Shown here piece after piece: positions 10,627 to 20,718 of a stretch of 55,684 nucleotides of DNA. The translations under genes were made by a program, and so were the position numbers. Origin of the DNA: Boothiomyces macroporosus (taxonomy: Eukaryota > Chytridiomycota > Chytridiomycetes > Rhizophydiales > Terramycetaceae); NCBI GenBank assembly GCA_027604185.1, contig JADGKB010000095.1, positions 1 to 55,684 of the forward strand, read 5' to 3'. The notes below the pieces were generated by a model. That model searched no databases. It saw only the letters and a list, made by a program, of their open reading frames with translations, and had not been told where the DNA came from. Position 1 is the first letter of the stretch. The number at the start of each line of letters is the position of its first letter.

Positions 10627-12018
10627 ATGTCGGCAGACTGCCCGGTATTTTATAGACTGTATAAAGCGATGGGTGGAACAGACCCGACATTGACTGAAAC
10701 AAATTGCTGTGATTGGCGTGATCCAATTAAATGCTCTGGTGGAAGGCTACAGCAAATTTACTTGAATGAAAACCAACTGAATGGTACAATTACAAGGGAA
10801 ATCGGAAAACTGGATGGCTTGCGATTGTTTAGCGTTGCAGCAAATAATCTGACAGGTGAATTACCTCCAGAAATGGCAAAGTTGAGCTTCTCGGTACTGG
10901 ATATCGACGAAAACAACTTTTATGGCCAAATACCAGCAATTCAAGTAAACACTTCGTTTGGGACGCCTAGATTTGAAATGTACCTCAATTCATTCTCTGG
11001 ATACATTCCCGATTCATTGGCAAATGCAAACATCACTACAATCGACCCAGGAAACAACAATGGATGTCCGTATGATTCAAACTTGTGTGTTAAAACAAAG
11101 CCATTACATTGCGAAAACGTTGATTTTAATTGTACGACTCTCCCTCATCGATTTTATCCAGATTCTCAAACCTCGTCCTCAGATTCCGGATTGTTCGCGC
11201 ATCCACTGAAATTGATTATTGGCATCGTAGCGATTGTTGCCGTCTTGTCTCTATGTGCAATTGGAATCACGTTTTATGTTTCCAGAAAAAAGAAACCAAT
11301 ATCACCAGATTCTTCCTCCTATCCTTTTCCGAAGCTGAATGATGATATTAAACTGGAAGATACACAGCGGTTCGTTGGTCAGCAGGTAGCGAATAGCCAT
11401 AGTGTTATTGAACGTCAAAGTAAAGGAAACTTTAGTTCTGGCACATCGGAAACTGCAATTTCACAATACTCGCCGTCGCTTTCTACCGAATCCCCACTTG
11501 TGGCAAGACAGCCGCTAGATAGAGGATGGAATGATACAGTAAGCGCGAGATCTTCTAAAAGTACTTTTGATTCTCGAGTTCAATCTCTTCGCCAGACGTA
11601 TCGAGATTCTAGTAGAATTCCAGGTACACCAACTTCAAGTGTTGGGTCATATCACTCATCTCCAAGAAACATTTCTCCTGCAACTCCAGCGAATTATCCA
11701 TCAGAGTATCCAAGAAAATATGCAAGCTCAATAGGATCTCCATTAATCAATCCTGCGCTGATAAACTCTCCAACTATTACACACAATGTTATGCCACCGC
11801 TTTTGTTTGACGATTCTGGAATCTCTGCCAATCAAGAAAAGTCTGATATTCATCAATCTGATATTCTGAATAAGGATGAAGAGGATACTATTTTGCCTCC
11901 GTTGATACACCAATCATTCTTAAAAACCCCAGATGATAGAAGGGACTCGGAGACCCTCCCACCAGTGATACGGCATTCGTTCCTTCGCCGTAATAACCCC
12001 AAGGACGCTTTTCAATAA
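10627..12018 (+). CDS. LRR receptor-like single-pass membrane protein 5
   Basis: Single exon, 463 aa. N-cap (DCPVFYRLY, TNCCDW), plant-type repeats (LNENQLNGTITREI, VAANNLTGELPPEM, DENNFYGQIPAI, LNSFSGYIPDSL), Cys-rich cap (CPYDSNLC, CENVDFNC), transmembrane helix (IIGIVAIVAVLSLCAIGITFY) followed by RKKK, then a Ser-rich tail of about 240 aa. The tail ends with a duplicated motif, LPPLIHQSFLKT and LPPVIRHSFLRR, that could be a docking site. It has no intron, unlike gene 4, whose Cys-cap intron position is continuous coding here. Last member of the array, transcribed in the same direction as the others. Confidence 0.85.
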   Translation: MSADCPVFYRLYKAMGGTDPTLTETNCCDWRDPIKCSGGRLQQIYLNENQLNGTITREIGKLDGLRLFSVAANNLTGELPPEMAKLSFSVLDIDENNFYGQIPAIQVNTSFGTPRFEMYLNSFSGYIPDSLANANITTIDPGNNNGCPYDSNLCVKTKPLHCENVDFNCTTLPHRFYPDSQTSSSDSGLFAHPLKLIIGIVAIVAVLSLCAIGITFYVSRKKKPISPDSSSYPFPKLNDDIKLEDTQRFVGQQVANSHSVIERQSKGNFSSGTSETAISQYSPSLSTESPLVARQPLDRGWNDTVSARSSKSTFDSRVQSLRQTYRDSSRIPGTPTSSVGSYHSSPRNISPATPANYPSEYPRKYASSIGSPLINPALINSPTITHNVMPPLLFDDSGISANQEKSDIHQSDILNKDEEDTILPPLIHQSFLKTPDDRRDSETLPPVIRHSFLRRNNPKDAFQ

Positions 12019-12054
12019 ACCATATATCAAATAGTACAAATTTTTATTCCATCT

Positions 12055-12951
12055 TTACAAAGCAGATTTGCTTGAAGCCCAGGGTTTTTCAGCAGCAGAG
12101 TGTGGACCAGAAGTCTGTAAATTGCTAGAATGATCAGATTTGGACTTTATGAATATGTCAATAATATTTTGAAAGACAATAGTGAAAATCCCAATTTGCA
12201 ACCCAGAGAAACCTGTACCGACAGCTGCCAACGGCTCAATTAAACCCAGCGTGTTGGAATCTGCTTTTGATAATACCTTGATCCATCCAGAACTCATGAA
12301 GCAAGCAAATTGAAGAACTTGGAGCAAAATGAACACCAAGATTAGGATTTTTATCCTGCTGAACTTGCTGGTATTTGACGTTTCTTGCGCAGAGTCAGTA
12401 CCCACCTTTGCGTTACTTAGCGTTCTAAAGGTGATTGATGCAATTACAATAGCCAAAATAGCAGTCTCTACGATAGTTATAAACCCGTATGACCCCCACT
12501 GCGCTGCCCAATTGGTTTCTGTTGCTGAAACATACAATGAATATCTGAATACACTTGCAAAATTAGTAACAAAGTTCAATACAGCTGCAACGATTTGGTA
12601 AATGAAAGGATAGGGTTCTTTCAGGAACTTTGAACTGAAAAGCACTTTGATTGGTTTGAGCAGTTCCAGATAGTAGATATTTGAAGTCAGAAAGTATAGA
12701 AATTCGAATATGGTAAAGAGAATTTCGAGTCCAAGTGGTGAATCATTTCCAGATACAAACGATATTTCCATTCCCAATCTACCCACTACCATCAAGAGTG
12801 AAAAGAAAAGCGATGAGAACTGCAGCATGCGCACAAAGGTGATTTTTGCAGTCTTCCTAGCTTCTTTAACTATCAAGATCAGTACCATTAGAAGTGAGAG
12901 GAAGAGGACAGTAATTGCTACAGCAAAAGCTGCAGTTACATATCCTATCAT
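12055..12951 (-). CDS. Seven-helix membrane protein, family 1, copy A
   Basis: Single exon, 298 aa, seven hydrophobic helices predicted: about residues 3-28, 42-62, 75-98, 117-140, 152-175, 205-227 and 246-268. The C-terminal tail is short and Ser-rich. I recognise no known GPCR or transporter signature. Conserved with copy B are GRLGM after helix 2, FLYFLTSN(I/L)YYLELLKP after helix 3, F(A/S)xxFRxSL after helix 4 and LAA(V/I)GTG before helix 7. A receptor-like topology is plausible but the function is unknown. It is transcribed divergently from copy B over about 290 bp, probably from a shared promoter. Confidence 0.8.
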   Translation of the reverse strand: MIGYVTAAFAVAITVLFLSLLMVLILIVKEARKTAKITFVRMLQFSSLFFSLLMVVGRLGMEISFVSGNDSPLGLEILFTIFEFLYFLTSNIYYLELLKPIKVLFSSKFLKEPYPFIYQIVAAVLNFVTNFASVFRYSLYVSATETNWAAQWGSYGFITIVETAILAIVIASITFRTLSNAKVGTDSAQETSNTSKFSRIKILILVFILLQVLQFACFMSSGWIKVLSKADSNTLGLIEPLAAVGTGFSGLQIGIFTIVFQNIIDIFIKSKSDHSSNLQTSGPHSAAEKPWASSKSAL

Positions 12952-13237
12952 TTGGTGTTCTATAGTTAAAAATTACAGAGTGAGGGCACACGTCATATAC
13001 ACGAACGTCATCCTAGATATTGTCCTTTAAAAAAAAGAATAATCACAGCGTATGCGTGTATGATTTAATGATGGGAAACTTTAGGCGACGAAGCTATACG
13101 CGATTAACGAAGCAGAGAGTTTGCGGTTTGAATTGTTTTTTAATTTCTCCAATCGCTTGGCTTGTGGAAAGCCTGAGGTTCCAGATCTGAGGCGCCATCG
13201 TAGATTTTCAATCTGTGATGCCTGTAACTTTCAAAAA

Positions 13238-14032
13238 ATGGAGGGATCATTATTCTATTTCTCAATCATATTCCTTATATTCGCATTGCTGCTAGTCTCC
13301 TATTATGTGGTAAAGCAGGGCCTCAAGAGCAAAACAGTTTCTCTAGTAAAGTTCTTACAACTTGGAGCTTTAGGTAGTTCTCTCTTTATGCTTTTTGGAA
13401 GATTGGGTATGGATATATCTGGATTGATTGGAAACGATTGTCCGCTATGGATATTGGTGGTGTTCACTGTTTCTGAATTCTTGTATTTTTTGACATCAAA
13501 CCTATACTATTTGGAACTACTCAAACCACTATCTGCAGCATTCACGAGCAAGTATCTGAAAAACAAGTACCCGCTATACTACCAAGCCTTTGTTTGCCTG
13601 TTCAATGTAATCTTCAACTTTGCTACCATCTTTAGGTTTTCATTATTCACTGATGGACAAAATACATTCTTGGCACACTGGGCGGGTTTAGGGGCAGCAG
13701 TGATTATAGAAACCGCTATCTTGGGGATTGCAGTTGCAGCAATCATCTATTCCACAATAGCTTCACTTTCCATTTCAAATCAAAAAGAGCGATTTGGAAT
13801 GGTAAAGTGGTTTTTACTGCTTTTTGTTATAGTCCAAATGCTTCAGTTTGCCAGTTATATTATCTCTGGCATTCTCCGGGAATCAAAAGACCCAAATCTC
13901 AACAGATTGGATTTGCCTTTAGCAGCAATTGGGACTGGGATCTCTGGCATTCAAATCTGCATCTTTACCTTTATTTTTGAACAGACATTGAAGCAGTTTA
14001 TATCAAGAACAGCCATTAAATCAACAGTATAA
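13238..14032 (+). CDS. Seven-helix membrane protein, family 1, copy B
   Basis: Single exon, 264 aa, paralogue of the neighbouring minus-strand gene with the same seven-helix pattern and shared blocks (FGRLGMDIS, SEFLYFLTSNLYYLELLKP, IETAILGIAVAAI, DLPLAAIGTGISG). The first in-frame ATG is at 13238; the frame is open upstream but without ATG. It lacks the Ser-rich tail of copy A. The head-to-head arrangement indicates an inverted duplication. Function unknown; small orphan seven-helix receptor or transporter. Confidence 0.8.
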   Translation: MEGSLFYFSIIFLIFALLLVSYYVVKQGLKSKTVSLVKFLQLGALGSSLFMLFGRLGMDISGLIGNDCPLWILVVFTVSEFLYFLTSNLYYLELLKPLSAAFTSKYLKNKYPLYYQAFVCLFNVIFNFATIFRFSLFTDGQNTFLAHWAGLGAAVIIETAILGIAVAAIIYSTIASLSISNQKERFGMVKWFLLLFVIVQMLQFASYIISGILRESKDPNLNRLDLPLAAIGTGISGIQICIFTFIFEQTLKQFISRTAIKSTV

Positions 14033-14505
14033 AATAAATGCTATATCATACTTGTTTGACCAAAGGGAATTCACAAAAGAACAACCCTAATATGGATCAA
14101 AGACATGATAATTACAAGTCCAAAGAAACTGGACTAGCGGATTTTTTCTCTTGTGCATTTTGAGAGTATCCCCGCCCCGGATGAAGGCCCGTTTAAGCCA
14201 GCTTCGGGCCAGAGAGTAGCAAGATAGTAGTAGATGCAATTCAAAACATACTAACCACTAAATAAATCGACCTGGATTATTGCCCAAATATCGGTGCATT
14301 TTCCTATCCGTGCACAATTTCTTGTTAAATCTGGTATTCTAGTAATAACCCGAATTTAGTGTGCATATCTTTACAGTTAGTCTAATCCATTTGATCAATT
14401 CCTTTTACAACGATTTCACCTTGTGTAACAGTCTCTTACATGCCCTTTTCAGTCGGGGTTTCGGGCCGGTCCTCCTATATTTTTAGAGTATAAAGCAAAA
14501 CGAAA
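14033..14505 (+). other. Intergenic region upstream of the ABCG gene
   Basis: About 470 bases without an open frame of note. A GC-rich island near 14165-14215 (containing CCCCGCCCCGG and two GGCCC-type words) stands out in AT-rich surroundings and, with TATATTTTTAGAGTATAAA near 14475-14495, could belong to the ABCG promoter. No RNA gene is recognised. Confidence 0.4.
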
Positions 14506-17117
14506 ATGCAAACTCAAGAAACCATGGTTGCAAAAAACGTAACGATTCCACCATCTAATCAAACCGTTATTCCACCTCAGAATCAAACTGTCCCTGTAAA
14601 TCAAACAGCAATTCCTCAACCACCAACTGAATCTGGATTACCATTTAATGCAACTTGGGCTTGCTTTTCTGCACCAAATACAGATGGACAGCCAATTTCT
14701 AAAGATTTATCGCTCACTTGTCCTGTAGGATTTTTCTGTCCAAATACCACTGCATCCGATCCTGCATCTTTTCCTAGAATATGCCCTCCAAGCGTTGAAT
14801 GCAGTATTCTACGACTAGCTGGTGACGAATGCCCTCCACAGGGCCCACTTGAACCTACAGTATGTCCGCATGGATACTACTGTCCCGATCAAAATACCAA
14901 GCTAATTTGTCCTGAACACCACTTTTGCCCAACAGGCACCGTACAACCTATTTCATGCGGTGCATTAAGTATCTGTAAAGAAGGATCCCGAACTCAATTT
15001 GCGTTTGATGGTGTAATGACTGTTGGAATTATCGATCTGCTCCTGGTTGCGTTTTATTATCTAGTCACTTGGAGAAAGAAAGTAGCTTCAGGGGAAAAGA
15101 AGCCTTTACTGGAAAAGAAAGTGACTGCTGCTCCAGTTGAAAACGTTGTAGGTGAAAAGCTGGTTGCTGAAAAAGAAGAGGCTCTTAGTGAAGTCACTTC
15201 AGAAAAGGAAGTCCTCAGCGATGTTACAACTCAAGCTGCTGAAAAAGAAGTAGCCGTTGATATCCCTGTTGCTGAAGACATGGACTCTTTGGTGCAAGCT
15301 TTCCACAAAGGTTTGAATGGAAGAGAAATTGCAATGGACTTTAAATTTGAGAATATGGGTCTCACTCTGCCTTCTGGTAAAACCATTTTGCAAGGTGTTA
15401 GTGGAAGCATCAAATCATCTAGAATGACTGCCATCATGGGTCCTTCTGGTGCAGGAAAAACAACATTTATGAATGTATTGTGCGGCAAAGTATCTAGAAC
15501 TGACGGGAAATTATATGTTAGCGGAAAAGAAGCTGAAATACATGAATTCAAAAAGATGATTGGTTACGTGCCTCAAGAAGATGTGATGATTCGTCAGTTG
15601 ACTGTTCGTGATGTGCTTACACACTCTGCAAGAATCAGACTGCCAAGATCATGGACTGAAGAAGATATCCGTAGCTATGTTGATGCTTTATTGGTTGCAT
15701 TAAATCTGGCGCATGTTCAAGGTATTCATTTTTTAATTTAGATACAATTATTGGGGACGAAGTGCGTCGGGGTGTTTCTGGTGGGCAAAGAAAAAGAGTC
15801 AACATTGGTATTGAATTGGCTGCAGTTCCAGTTTGTATTTTCTTGGATGAACCTACCTCTGGCTTAGATTCTACTTCTGCTCTCGAAGTCTGTGAAATCT
15901 TGAGAAAAATCACCCGTTTGGGATTAACCACAGTTGCAGTTATCCATCAACCTCGTGTAGAAATTTATGAAAAGTTTGATGATATTTTAATGATTGCGCC
16001 AGGTGGTCGCACCGCATACCTCGGACCAGTCACCTCTGTTCAACCATACTTTGAAAATCTGGGATATGTATTTGACCCTAGAGCAAATCCAGCTGATGTA
16101 CTGATGGATATTCTCAGCGGAAAAGGAATTAATCCAGTCAAGGTGCACACCAGTATTGAATTGGCTGATTTGTGGGCTGCAGAAGCAAAGGATGTAAAGG
16201 AAGGTGAAGAAAAGCAAATGCAAGAAGATTCATCATTCCATGAAGAAGTTCCGAAATTGATCAAAGAACGAGGCGCTTCTTTCATTAAACAACTCACCTT
16301 CTGTCATTATAGAGGGCTTCTTCAACAGATTGCTGTACCGCAATCGTTTGTTTTAGAGGCTGGTCTGTCCGTGTTGGCTGGAGTAGCAATGGGTATTTCA
16401 CTAACCTCCAACCCAAACATGTACACTGGTATGTACTTGCCACCATTAACTCCAATATCTCCAGGTCCTTTGGAATGGGTGCTGCCATTGATGGGTTTCT
16501 TGATTGCCACAGCAGCAGCTCTTGCTGCAGGTCCAGCTGCTGTCAAAGTATTTTCTGAAGAAAAGCCAGTCTTTTGGAGAGAAGCCTCTGCTGGTCATTC
16601 TACACTTGGCTATTATATCGGAAAAACACTATCCTCCTTTTACCGTTTGGCAATCTGCAGTTTACACTTTACTGTTCCTCTGCACTTGATTTCCAAACCA
16701 CTGATCGGGTTCTGGCAGTTTTATTTGATTATCCTTGCAACTTATTTCGGTATCTATGGTCTTTCTGCTGTTGTGTCCTTCTTTGTTGAGCGTGAAGATG
16801 CCTCTTTAATGGCTGTGGTTATCTGTTTGTTCCATGGTATCACCGCTGGATTTGGTATTTCAATTTTAGATGCAAGAAAGGCGCATATCGGTTGGCTGTT
16901 TGATATGAGTTACAACAGATGGATCACCGAAGCCATGTATAACGAAGGTGTGAAGCTATTCTCTGCCATCTATGACACTGAAGGAAGTGCCGATTTGTGG
17001 GGCTATACGTTAGATCGCTTTACATATGACATCCTCCTGGCCATTCTTATTGGGTTTGTGTGGAGAATTGCAGGATACGCAGCAATGATGATGACTAACC
17101 GTGACAAAAGAAGATAG
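14506..17117 (+). CDS. ABCG-family half transporter with Cys-rich N-terminal domain
   Basis: Two exons (14506-15721, 15742-17117) around a 20-nt intron; 863 aa. The N-terminus has clustered NQT/NVT glycosylation sequons, then a Cys-rich region (CPVGFFC, CPHGYYC, CPEHHFC) like plant ABCG24/28, one transmembrane helix, a charged linker, and the nucleotide-binding domain: Walker A GPSGAGKTT, Q-loop VPQEDVM, signature VSGGQRKR and Walker B CIFLDEPTSGLD. The intron falls between Q-loop and signature; splicing gives HVQDTIIGDEVRRGVSGG. The C-terminal ABC2 membrane domain has about six helices. Half transporters of this type dimerise to export lipids or hydrophobic compounds. No classical signal peptide precedes the Cys-rich region and TAA lies in frame just upstream of the ATG. 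Confidence 0.93.
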
Positions 17118-17172
17118 AAAATAAAGCGTGTATTTTATTATCAGTGTATTGCAGGATTTTCAAACCTCCCAT

Positions 17173-17330
17173 TTCGTGACTAACATGAGCTCATAGCAAA
17201 AACTCACATTGCGTTGTGTGGGTCCGAGTTCGAATCCTGGTTGTTCCCTAAAAGCAAGGTTCCTTCAAAATAAAACTGTGGTGTTTCAATTAAACACTTT
17301 GCTTTGTTCAACAACCTTTTTGCTACTTTG
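17173..17330 (+). repeat. tRNA-like interspersed repeat, copy A
   Basis: Contains a B-box-like segment (GAGTTCGAATCCTGG), then TTGTTCCCT, a GTTCCTTC block and a terminal TCAACAACCTTTTTG. The same order of blocks recurs at 17390-17540 and 18650-18815. It does not fold into a complete tRNA that I can verify: the 5' acceptor strand matching TGTTCCC is absent. Best read as a SINE-like, tRNA-derived repeat. Confidence 0.55.
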
Positions 17331-17389
17331 GATTATACTGGTTTTGTTTGTCCATACTTGAAATTTTTGCGTATAAATGAAACAGACAA

Positions 17390-17540
17390 GATCTGAGTCA
17401 TAAGAGCGCAGTGTCAGCACACAAATTTGTGAGCAATGACCTTGGTTCTATGCCTAGTTGTTCCCTGGATTGGGGTTCCTCCATATTCAAAACTTTTCAT
17501 GCTTTCTTACCCCACTCCTTTCAACAACTTTTTTGTACGT
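17390..17540 (+). repeat. tRNA-like interspersed repeat, copy B
   Basis: Shares with copies A and C a D-arm-like CTGAGTCATAAGAGCGC block, TTGGTTCTATGCCTAG in the B-box position, TTGTTCCCTGGA followed by GGGTTCCTCC, and TCAACAACTTTTTTG at the 3' end. It lies immediately 5' of the orphan gene at 17627. Confidence 0.55.
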
Positions 17541-17626
17541 TCGATTCATCCTAATATTGTGCAACCATGTGCTTCTGACTCATGAAAAGTATATATGCTT
17601 GAATATTTATCTTGAAAGGAATTTTC

Positions 17627-18547
17627 ATGACTGTCTACCACGCAAGCAAGAAGGAGCTTGTTCGCTTTTTCAAAATGGCCACCGGAATGATAGAGCCGGA
17701 AGTAGGAAATGGGACACTGATGTGGTATTACATGTACACTGGGAACTGGAATAGTTTCAAGAAAGTTACAAATGGCGAATTCTATATCCCACCAATCAAG
17801 CGGGATGAAGGTTATGACCATTATGAACACAGGCATTTATCAGCAATGACGAGAGGAATACTTTTCAACTCCCAATTTGCCTCCTCTTGCTACAAGGAGA
17901 TATTGCCCTCCAAATACTTTTCCACCTTACATAACGGAGATCAAAGAGCGATAAAAGGAGCAATCAGCAATAGATTTATAATGGACAACAATCTCTCGTT
18001 TATCAAGGAGAATTATTGTATTTGGTACCCAAATTTACCTACCGAAAAGACACTGAAGAGCTTGTTTAGATTAAAACCCGAAATGAAGTACTTGATTGCT
18101 AGGGCGTGTGCGATTGGAAATTACAGTAACTTGTACAAAGAACTGAAGGCTTTACCTGAAGTCGCGGTTGCACGAGAAGCTCATGCTGCAAAGAGTAAAG
18201 AGATATTAGACTGTATTGGTGCACCTGAAAAGTACTACATGATCATGAATGATTATACCGGTGGCTATTTCTATAAACCTGAAACTGTTACCAACCAGGA
18301 AGCGATACCTTTTATTACAGACTATGAATACCATTATATGTTAGAGTGCCCAGGTATTGCTCAAATATATGTTGATGAGGAACCCCGTACTGTAAGTGAT
18401 ATTTATTTACCGAACCAAGATGATTTTCATATTAATCCACCTTTTGGTACTCCCGACTTGTTGGGTACTGGGTTTCTCGTAGTTTGTAATCTCTTTGAGC
18501 TGCTACACCACTTTAGGAACAATTCTAATATAGTTGATGATTATTAG
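17627..18547 (+). CDS. Hypothetical protein between tRNA-like repeats
   Basis: Single open frame, 306 aa from the first ATG (17627); the frame is open five codons upstream from a TTG. I recognise no domain. The protein is hydrophilic, rich in Tyr, Lys and Glu, with an N-terminal segment ASKKELVRFFKMATG, a central helical part (KPEMKYLIARACAIGNYSNL) and a Pro/Asp-rich C-terminus. No intron is needed. It is bracketed by copies B and C of the repeat family. It could be a lineage-specific gene, or a gene carried or captured by repeats; neither can be shown from sequence alone. Confidence 0.55.
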   Translation: MTVYHASKKELVRFFKMATGMIEPEVGNGTLMWYYMYTGNWNSFKKVTNGEFYIPPIKRDEGYDHYEHRHLSAMTRGILFNSQFASSCYKEILPSKYFSTLHNGDQRAIKGAISNRFIMDNNLSFIKENYCIWYPNLPTEKTLKSLFRLKPEMKYLIARACAIGNYSNLYKELKALPEVAVAREAHAAKSKEILDCIGAPEKYYMIMNDYTGGYFYKPETVTNQEAIPFITDYEYHYMLECPGIAQIYVDEEPRTVSDIYLPNQDDFHINPPFGTPDLLGTGFLVVCNLFELLHHFRNNSNIVDDY

Positions 18548-18649
18548 TTAATAGTGTGTTTTATAACCATTTGTCAAATTTGAAGAAATGCAAAAGTATT
18601 ATTTGTCACTGCTGGTCAACAATACTGATTGCAATTGTCAAATAAGGGC

Positions 18650-18815
18650 TGTGTAATTGCTGACTCACCAAGAGCACAAAGTCGTCTCTCATCTTGGAGG
18701 CAAAAGACTCTGGTTCTATTCCCGGTTGTTCCCTGGAGTAGAGTTCCTCCGAATGCAATGGCACAATTCCTTTGAAAACCTACTCTCCTCTGTCCAACAA
18801 CCTTTTTTTGTTGAA
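18650..18815 (+). repeat. tRNA-like interspersed repeat, copy C
   Basis: CTGACTCACCAAGAGCAC, CTGGTTCTATTCCCGG, TTGTTCCCTGGAGTAGAG, GTTCCTCC and TCCAACAACCTTTTTTTG follow in the same order and spacing as in copy B. A fragment of the central block (CTTGGATAGAGTTCCTTTTTG) recurs at about 18890-18910, suggesting a further truncated copy. Confidence 0.55.
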
Positions 18816-19132
18816 CCTCTAAATCTATGGTTAAATAAAACATTACGATCTGATCAATTGTATTGGAGGTGGAATGCCTGTTTGCACCCTTGGATAGAGT
18901 TCCTTTTTGACTGTTTAAATTAATTTAATTCCACCAGCAGTGTTTTACATGAGCGGTTAGTATATTAAATCATCCTCTCTGTATCCACAAAGAAAGGAGT
19001 CCCATATCCTACCTGGAATCTAAATCCAGAATCCAACAAATAATTCTTGCTATAGAATGCTCCTTAGGATAAAGATCTTTTAAACCAGTGTCCAGCTTTC
19101 CATTGACCTGGACATTTTTTGCTAATCTTCAA

Positions 19133-20122
19133 ATGGCAGAATTTGGAAACGCAAACAGATTATTCCTCTCTCAAATAATATCTCACAAAATCATCTCTTC
19201 AGAAGCAGCAAAGCAGCTATACAACAAATGCAAATCGTTCACAAATTCATCCTACGAATCGTATGTGGAATTCATGAAAATCACTAACGCTGGATTGGAA
19301 CTGGTTGATATGAAGATTAGAAGAGGCGCTGATCCATTCTCTGGAGACAAGTTTATTTGTCTGGTGAATTGTAAATCAGATGAAGTATCTCTATCTTCTA
19401 CTAATTTAAATGCAAACGAAATCAATTTCTTTAAAAAGATTGTAATTATTATTGATTCAGATTGATTCTATTTTGACTAGCGATGGCACTGCTTTGGATA
19501 TCAGCTCGACAGAAGTGTTGAACAGCTGTTCCAAATTGGTTCCTCCTATTTCAAAACAACATGGAGAAGAAGCTCTAAATAAACTGATTGCGGAAAATTG
19601 GTTGATTTCTGATAAGGGAAGGATTTCTTTGGGATTGGCATCCATCTTGGAGCTGGATCTTTACTTGAAGCAGCAATACGCAGATTATGTCAAGACGTGT
19701 GTGCTATGCAAGGAAGTAATACTAAACAAAGTAATATTATATTGACAAAGCATGATTATTGTGAAACCAACGACTGTAATTCAGTGGCTCATATTCACTG
19801 CATAGTAAAGAATCCTACAAAGAAATGCCCAGACTGCAAATCGGAATGGATAGCGGATGCATTACCCTGCTCTATTGAGCCTGTTCAAATTAATGAAATT
19901 GCTGAGGATTCTATTGAAATATCTCAGCAAGAGACACAATCTATTTCCGCAGTTCAAAACGATGAGTTGGGAGATGAATTGGAAGAGAGTGATGAAGAAA
20001 CTACCCAAAAAGTATCTTCAATGAAACGAAAAGGGAGCGATGAGGATGATACTCCAAAAAAGAAAAGCAGCCAGCAAAGTCGCAAAGGAAAACGGATTAT
20101 CGATAGTGATGATGATGAATAA
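19133..20122 (+). CDS. NSE1: Non-SMC element 1 of the SMC5/6 complex (RING-like)
   Basis: Three exons (19133-19441, 19461-19730, 19751-20122) with introns of 19 and 20 nt; 316 aa. The N-terminal two thirds match the Nse1 winged-helix region, including LELVDMKIRRG and the block WLISDKGRISLG with LASILELDLYL. The C-terminal variant RING is built across the last splice: CVLC, then HDYCETNDCNSVAHIHCIV, then CPDC. A Lys/Ser-rich tail ends in a very acidic DSDDDE. NSE1 pairs with NSE3 and NSE4 on SMC5/6 and acts as a ubiquitin ligase in DNA repair and rDNA maintenance. All eight zinc ligands appear present. The start is the first ATG in a frame that is open upstream. Confidence 0.88.
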
Positions 20123-20718
20123 AGATATTGATTGTACTAAATCATCGGTATTCATTATTATATTAATCCTTTTCTTTTAGTATTTTAATTATTACCTAAT
20201 TGGGATGTACCAATCGCTACCCATCAAAAGAAGTAATCGTTTGGCTATACCCGCGTTTATCCCGCCTGCTATTCCAGACATCGCTATCGTGTAATCAATT
20301 TCCGGATGTTTTACAGCCAGAATGGAAACAAAGTAGGAACAAAACGCAAAGTGTATCCATGTAGCGCATAAGAGTCATTTGAAGACTAGATATTAAACGG
20401 GTCATTGTGAATGTTCAAATATGCAAACACACATGATAACAATTTGACTCGCTTGTACCCCTATACAACGCGAGTTGGCATAAGCGAAAAGAATGCAAGG
20501 GTCCCAAAAGGACTAAAAAGATTATGAAACCGGAACACCAGGAAACACAATTAAAAAGCTATCCAGTCACTATCCTCCGCAAACAAACACGAATTTCCAT
20601 CTACTTACTGATATTAATAATTTTTTTAATTTTCATTTCATTTGCAAGATATTAAAATCCTCAAGCTCAGACACCAGGCTTGCACATATAAAAATCAACA
20701 TGGAAAATAGGAAATGAT
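20123..20718 (-). other. Intergenic region with a weak minus-strand membrane-ORF candidate
   Basis: About 595 bases. On the minus strand an ATG at 20405 opens a short frame, and an adjacent frame (about 20350-20195) encodes a membrane-like peptide (VSILAVKHPEIDYTIAMSGI and onward, ending WYIPIR-stop). A 31-nt GT-AG segment could join the two frames, but this length is outside the normal intron class here and I recognise no family. Not called as a gene. The rest shows nothing. Confidence 0.3.

Noticed and set aside
17219..17250. A tRNA gene, because of GAGTTCGAATCC
   Set aside because: No matching 5' acceptor strand, the T-stem is imperfect and the block recurs with other repeat modules; interpreted as a tRNA-derived repeat.
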